DNA of 64,000 nucleotides from Saccharofermentans sp. (GTDB taxonomy: Bacteria; Bacillota; Clostridia; Saccharofermentanales; Saccharofermentanaceae): NCBI GenBank assembly GCA_016288885.1, contig JAEFAV010000003.1, positions 62,001 through 126,000 of the forward strand, given 5' to 3'. Positions 59,880-64,000 of the stretch are shown in pieces. Numbering within the stretch: position 1 is the first letter of the stretch; the number at the start of each line of letters is the position of its first letter. Both the position numbers and the translations under genes were made by a program. The notes beneath the pieces were generated by a model, which did not search any database, was not told the DNA's origin, and saw nothing but the letters and a program-made list of their open reading frames with translations.

Positions 59880-61175
59880 GTGTTTTACAATAAGGATAAT
59901 CCTCAGTGGAAGTTTAACGAAGAGCAGTATCTCAGTCAGGAAGAGTATTACAGGTTTGTCGATGAATATGATGAACTCTGCAGGAGCATGTTATCGGCAG
60001 ATATACGCGACTGGAATAATAAGCTATACGGCATAAAGGAGACCGGTACCCCCGAAGAACAGGAACGAAAGAAAAAGCAGGGTCTTATTTATGCCGGTAT
60101 CGCGATGATCGTTTTCGCGTCTCTTGTTGTTTCATTGATATTTAAACAGATCCTGATATTTGGTTTTATCGCATGTGCGGTCTTCCTGTACGTAGGAATC
60201 TCAATGATCGTTACGGGCAGTGGCGAGGCATTGGAATCTACCAGCAAAGCCATTATGAACAGGATAATCGGAGCCTGCATGTCGCTGGCTTCCGTCTCGA
60301 TCGCGCTTGTGCTCCTTTTCAGGTCACATTTTGAAGGTGCCGAATTATTTCTGCTGATCTTCGTCATTGTATTCGGATTGGCAGGTCTGGCCCTGGTCGT
60401 GATCACGATCATGAAGACTCTTTCGGACAAATATATCTATACCGAGGAAATCAATGCGACCTGTGCCGGATACGTACGATATGTTAACAGAGAGGAAGGC
60501 TCGAATAACAGAAGATTCACGTTTATCAACACATCCCCGTTATTCAGTTATTCATACGGCGGAGTACAGTATGAAGCCGTCTGGGATGAATTCGTATCCA
60601 AAAAGGATTCGGATATTGCTTTGGGTCAGACGGTGCCGATCCATGTCGATCCGAGACATCCGGAAAACATTGCCTCGCCAATAATGAAGCATCCGGGCGT
60701 AATAGTTTTTAAGATCTTTATGGGAGCTGCCTGCATTGCAGTGGCAGTCGGATTGGGATTATATCTTATGAGCGGTTCTGCAAAAACCATGACCGTGGAG
60801 ACTGAATGGAATCCTGTCATCGATAAGATAAACGGTGATGAGGAAAGCAAGCTCATTCAGGTAACGGATAATGATATTGAATCGTTGTATGTGGAAAAAC
60901 TGAACATTACTTCCGAATGGTATTATGAGATCGGCGTTGTTGCCACTAAAGAAGTTACCGCTGACGGAGAGGTAATCTCTTTTACGGATGAAGCATTCAA
61001 TAAGGTGATCTACGCTGATTTTAAGGCTCCTGAACCGGGAACAAAGCTGCTTTTATACTATACGGTCGAAGAAGAACGGCTTGAATATGGCAAAGGATAC
61101 AAGCACTCCTTTGCTTCCGGTGATCCGGACAGATTTGAATATGTCGGAACGCATGGCGCTTATATTAATAAATGA
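59880..61175 (+). CDS. Membrane protein with DUF3592-like domain
   Basis: TM segments plus FSYSYGGVQYEAVWDEF..LGQTVPIHVDPRHPENI. Confidence 0.6.
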   Translation: MFYNKDNPQWKFNEEQYLSQEEYYRFVDEYDELCRSMLSADIRDWNNKLYGIKETGTPEEQERKKKQGLIYAGIAMIVFASLVVSLIFKQILIFGFIACAVFLYVGISMIVTGSGEALESTSKAIMNRIIGACMSLASVSIALVLLFRSHFEGAELFLLIFVIVFGLAGLALVVITIMKTLSDKYIYTEEINATCAGYVRYVNREEGSNNRRFTFINTSPLFSYSYGGVQYEAVWDEFVSKKDSDIALGQTVPIHVDPRHPENIASPIMKHPGVIVFKIFMGAACIAVAVGLGLYLMSGSAKTMTVETEWNPVIDKINGDEESKLIQVTDNDIESLYVEKLNITSEWYYEIGVVATKEVTADGEVISFTDEAFNKVIYADFKAPEPGTKLLLYYTVEEERLEYGKGYKHSFASGDPDRFEYVGTHGAYINK

Positions 61176-61269
61176 TAATAACAAACACTAATATAATTTG
61201 ATATTATTTGCCAATCCGTGATGTTATAATCGCTTTGTTATGAAGACAATCCATTTCGGAGGCAATGTT

Positions 61270-63519
61270 ATGAAGAAGAAAATCATTAGTGTGGTTTTGA
61301 CCGTCGCTATGCTGGCAGGCATGGCATCATGCACTAAGACGGAACCTGTGGAGTCAGAGACTTCCGGGACTGAGACTTCTGTTGAAGAAACGACTGAACC
61401 GACTGAAGATGAGCATCCGCTCATGGGATTCAACATGATCGAAAACGGTGATTTTGCCAATAAGGACCACGGCTGGTTTACCTATTTTGAAGGCGGTGAC
61501 GGTCTGCTTGGGGTTAATGCTGACGGACAGCTTCAGTTTGACTGTACGATGGTCGGCATTAAAATGCACTCGTGCCAGATATATTATGACGGATTCGAGT
61601 TAAATCAGAATTGCCAGTATGAGATCCAGTTTGACTGCAGCTCTTCCGTAGAACGTGATCTTGCCTGCAGGATCCAGATCAACGGAAGTGATTATCACGA
61701 ATACATGGAAGAAATAATCCATGCAACTCCCGAAATGCAGCATTTTGATATTGTATTCACTATGGAGGAAGCGAGCGATCCGGCGCCCCGTCTTTGTTTT
61801 AATATGGGTAAATTTGAGACTAATGATAAGTTTAAAGAGCATACGATCTGTTTTGATAATTTTGATTTTCAGTGCATTGATGATTCCGGTTATGTGGAAG
61901 GAGCAGGTATCGGAGGTGCCATAAGCAAGGAGATCAACATTAACCAGATCGGTTATCTTCCTAATGCTTACAAGGTCGCAGTTTTAAACGGTGATGCTAT
62001 TGCGTCAACCGCATCCGTTGTGGATGTTGCAACCGGAAACAGTGTTTATGAAGGCGCTGTCGATCCTTCTGCTTTTAATGCTTCAACGGGTAGGGATGAA
62101 GCAAGATTTGACTTCTCCGGCGTTACGGCACCCGGTACATACAAGGTCGTTTCCGGTGAATTTGAGTCATTTGAATTCAAGATCGCCGATAAAGTGTACG
62201 ATGAGGCATTTAAGTCAACTCTTCGCATGTTCTATATGCAGAGATGCGGTGTGGAACTTGATGAAGCGCTTGCAGGAACGCATGCCCACCCAGAGTGCCA
62301 TACAGGCGAGGCTCAGATCTACGGTACAGATGAGATGATCGATGTGTCAGGCGGATGGCATGATGCAGGTGACTACGGAAGATATGTTGTTTCCGGTACG
62401 AAAGCTGCTGCTGACCTAATGCTCGCATACAGCCTCTTTCCTTCGGCATTTGACGATGATCTTAATATCCCCGAGTCAGGCAACGGTATTCCGGATATCC
62501 TGGACGAGGTTAAGTTCGAACTTGACTGGCTTTTCAAGATGCAGGCTTCTGACGGTGGCGTTTACCATAAGGTCACATGCGAGAATTTCCCTACCTTTGT
62601 TATGCCTGAAAAAGAGACAGAACAGCTTATAGTTACTCCTGTATCCACAACGGCTACAGGCGACTTCGCAGCAGTTATGGCCATGGCATCATATGTTTAT
62701 GCCGACATCGATCCGGAATATGCAGCGAAATGTCTTGACGCTGCTGTGCTCGCAGCTGAATATCTGGAAGCAAACCCGAATATCGAAGGTGTGAAGAATC
62801 CTGACGGAATCGTTACGGGAGAATATTCGGATACAAATGATGTCGATGAGAGACTTTGGGCTTACGCAGAGCTCTTCAAGGTAACAGGCGATTCAAAGTA
62901 TGACGAAGCTTTCTGTGATCTTGCCGGCAGCGGTATCCCCTGCGCAGGCGATTTCGGCTGGCAGGGAGTTGGAGCATATTCAGGATATGCATATTTATCA
63001 GCTTCCAAAGCTAAGGGCAAGTTCTATGATGTGGTTCTTTCAAGTTTCATGAGCGGTGTTTCAGACATTGAAGCTGCTGCAGCTTCAGATGCATACCATT
63101 CATCTCTTACTTCTTATCCTTGGGGAAGCAACATGACTATTGCCAACAATGCCATGTATGTTCTGCTTTACGATTCCATTAAGAAGAGCAACGAAGGCGA
63201 TGACGTCGCAAGATCACAGCTTGATTATCTGCTCGGTACAAACGGAACAAGTTATTGTTTCCTGTCAGGATTCGGAACACAGTCTCCAAAGTCACCTCAC
63301 CACAGACCTTCTGAAGCAACCGGCACAGCCGTTCCCGGAATGCTCGCAGGCGGTCCTAATGAGAACCTTGAAGATCCGTTTGCATCCAATGTCCTTGCAG
63401 GAACTGCTCCTGCGCTTTGCTATGCCGACAGTGATCAGGCATATTCCTTAAATGAGGTTGCCATTTACTGGAACTCTCCTTTGGTATTCCTGTTTGCTTA
63501 TGTTGTAAGCAACGGATAA
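61270..63519 (+). CDS. GH9 endoglucanase lipoprotein with N-terminal CBM4/9-like and CelD N-terminal Ig-like domains
   Basis: LAGMASCTK lipobox; DVSGGWHDAGDYGRYVVSGTKAAADLMLAY; HHRPSEATG; start set at MKKKIISVV. Confidence 0.9.
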   Translation: MKKKIISVVLTVAMLAGMASCTKTEPVESETSGTETSVEETTEPTEDEHPLMGFNMIENGDFANKDHGWFTYFEGGDGLLGVNADGQLQFDCTMVGIKMHSCQIYYDGFELNQNCQYEIQFDCSSSVERDLACRIQINGSDYHEYMEEIIHATPEMQHFDIVFTMEEASDPAPRLCFNMGKFETNDKFKEHTICFDNFDFQCIDDSGYVEGAGIGGAISKEININQIGYLPNAYKVAVLNGDAIASTASVVDVATGNSVYEGAVDPSAFNASTGRDEARFDFSGVTAPGTYKVVSGEFESFEFKIADKVYDEAFKSTLRMFYMQRCGVELDEALAGTHAHPECHTGEAQIYGTDEMIDVSGGWHDAGDYGRYVVSGTKAAADLMLAYSLFPSAFDDDLNIPESGNGIPDILDEVKFELDWLFKMQASDGGVYHKVTCENFPTFVMPEKETEQLIVTPVSTTATGDFAAVMAMASYVYADIDPEYAAKCLDAAVLAAEYLEANPNIEGVKNPDGIVTGEYSDTNDVDERLWAYAELFKVTGDSKYDEAFCDLAGSGIPCAGDFGWQGVGAYSGYAYLSASKAKGKFYDVVLSSFMSGVSDIEAAAASDAYHSSLTSYPWGSNMTIANNAMYVLLYDSIKKSNEGDDVARSQLDYLLGTNGTSYCFLSGFGTQSPKSPHHRPSEATGTAVPGMLAGGPNENLEDPFASNVLAGTAPALCYADSDQAYSLNEVAIYWNSPLVFLFAYVVSNG

Positions 63520-63532
63520 AGGATATGGATTT

Positions 63533-64000
63533 ATGGACGCATCTTATTACGATCTGATCTATAAAAGAAAATCTTTTCACAGATACGGCGAGCCTGACGG
63601 TAAAAAGATAAGTCAGGAGGAACTCGATGAGATCTTTGAGATGTGGTATAAGTTCACGCCTCTTTTCGAAGGAATCAAGACGAAGATAAAGATAGTGCCG
63701 GGAAAACAGACGAGCTGTGACAGGGGTGAAGAATACTGCATCCTTATATACAGCGAGAAGAAGCCCGGTTATCTTCAGAATATCGGGTATATCGGGGAAC
63801 AGCTCGACCTTTATCTTACCGGAAAAGGCATTGGTCCTCTCTGGTTTGGTGTCGGAAGGACAAAAGAACGCAGGTATGAAGGTCTTGAATACGTCATCAT
63901 GATGGCTATCAGGAAGATAGATGATGATTCCAAATTCCGTACTCCGGGTGATCTGTCCTCATTTGTCAGGGTACCCGTAGAGGAAATCTGGGAAGGTCCT
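63533..64000 (+). CDS. Nitroreductase family protein (partial, runs off window)
   Basis: MDASYYDLIYKRKSFHRYGEPDGKKISQEELDEI...open to the window end. Confidence 0.75.
   Translation, partial: MDASYYDLIYKRKSFHRYGEPDGKKISQEELDEIFEMWYKFTPLFEGIKTKIKIVPGKQTSCDRGEEYCILIYSEKKPGYLQNIGYIGEQLDLYLTGKGIGPLWFGVGRTKERRYEGLEYVIMMAIRKIDDDSKFRTPGDLSSFVRVPVEEIWEGP

Overview
This 64-kb window looks like chromosome from a fibre-degrading gut or rumen member of the Clostridia (taxonomy is inferred from gene content only). It is gene-dense and mostly ordinary: efflux pumps, a BceRSAB-type two-component/ABC module, a GntR-controlled hexuronate catabolic locus (uxuB, uxuA, uxaC, kdgA and kdgK genes plus an Lpl-type sugar ABC importer), GH3 and GH9 glycosidases, a type 4/5 UDG and one tRNA-Gln(CTG). 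The two most interesting signals are as follows. (1) Three intergenic arrays (about 20.30-20.58, 34.86-35.12 and 49.05-49.31 kb) are built from 36-39 nt inverted-repeat units, TACCCACTAAAA-N(14-16)-TTTTAGTGGGTA. The loops are not conserved, and most units sit on a 74-75 bp pitch, with 63-64 bp as the alternative, close to integral helical turns. I recognise no known element that matches. (2) A two-gene operon pairs an HD-domain/RyR-like protein with a tandem-TIR/SEL1/TPR protein, a candidate nucleotide-signalling or defence system. Other notable points are a candidate leader-peptide attenuator ahead of a Mef-like MFS pump, a shared 12-bp operator across the uronate regulon, and several unusual domain fusions (MATE-HATPase, VTT-PlsC-Zn ribbon, GNAT-nitroreductase, MBL-GAF-GGDEF). 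All calls were made by reading sequence and translations; no database search was run.
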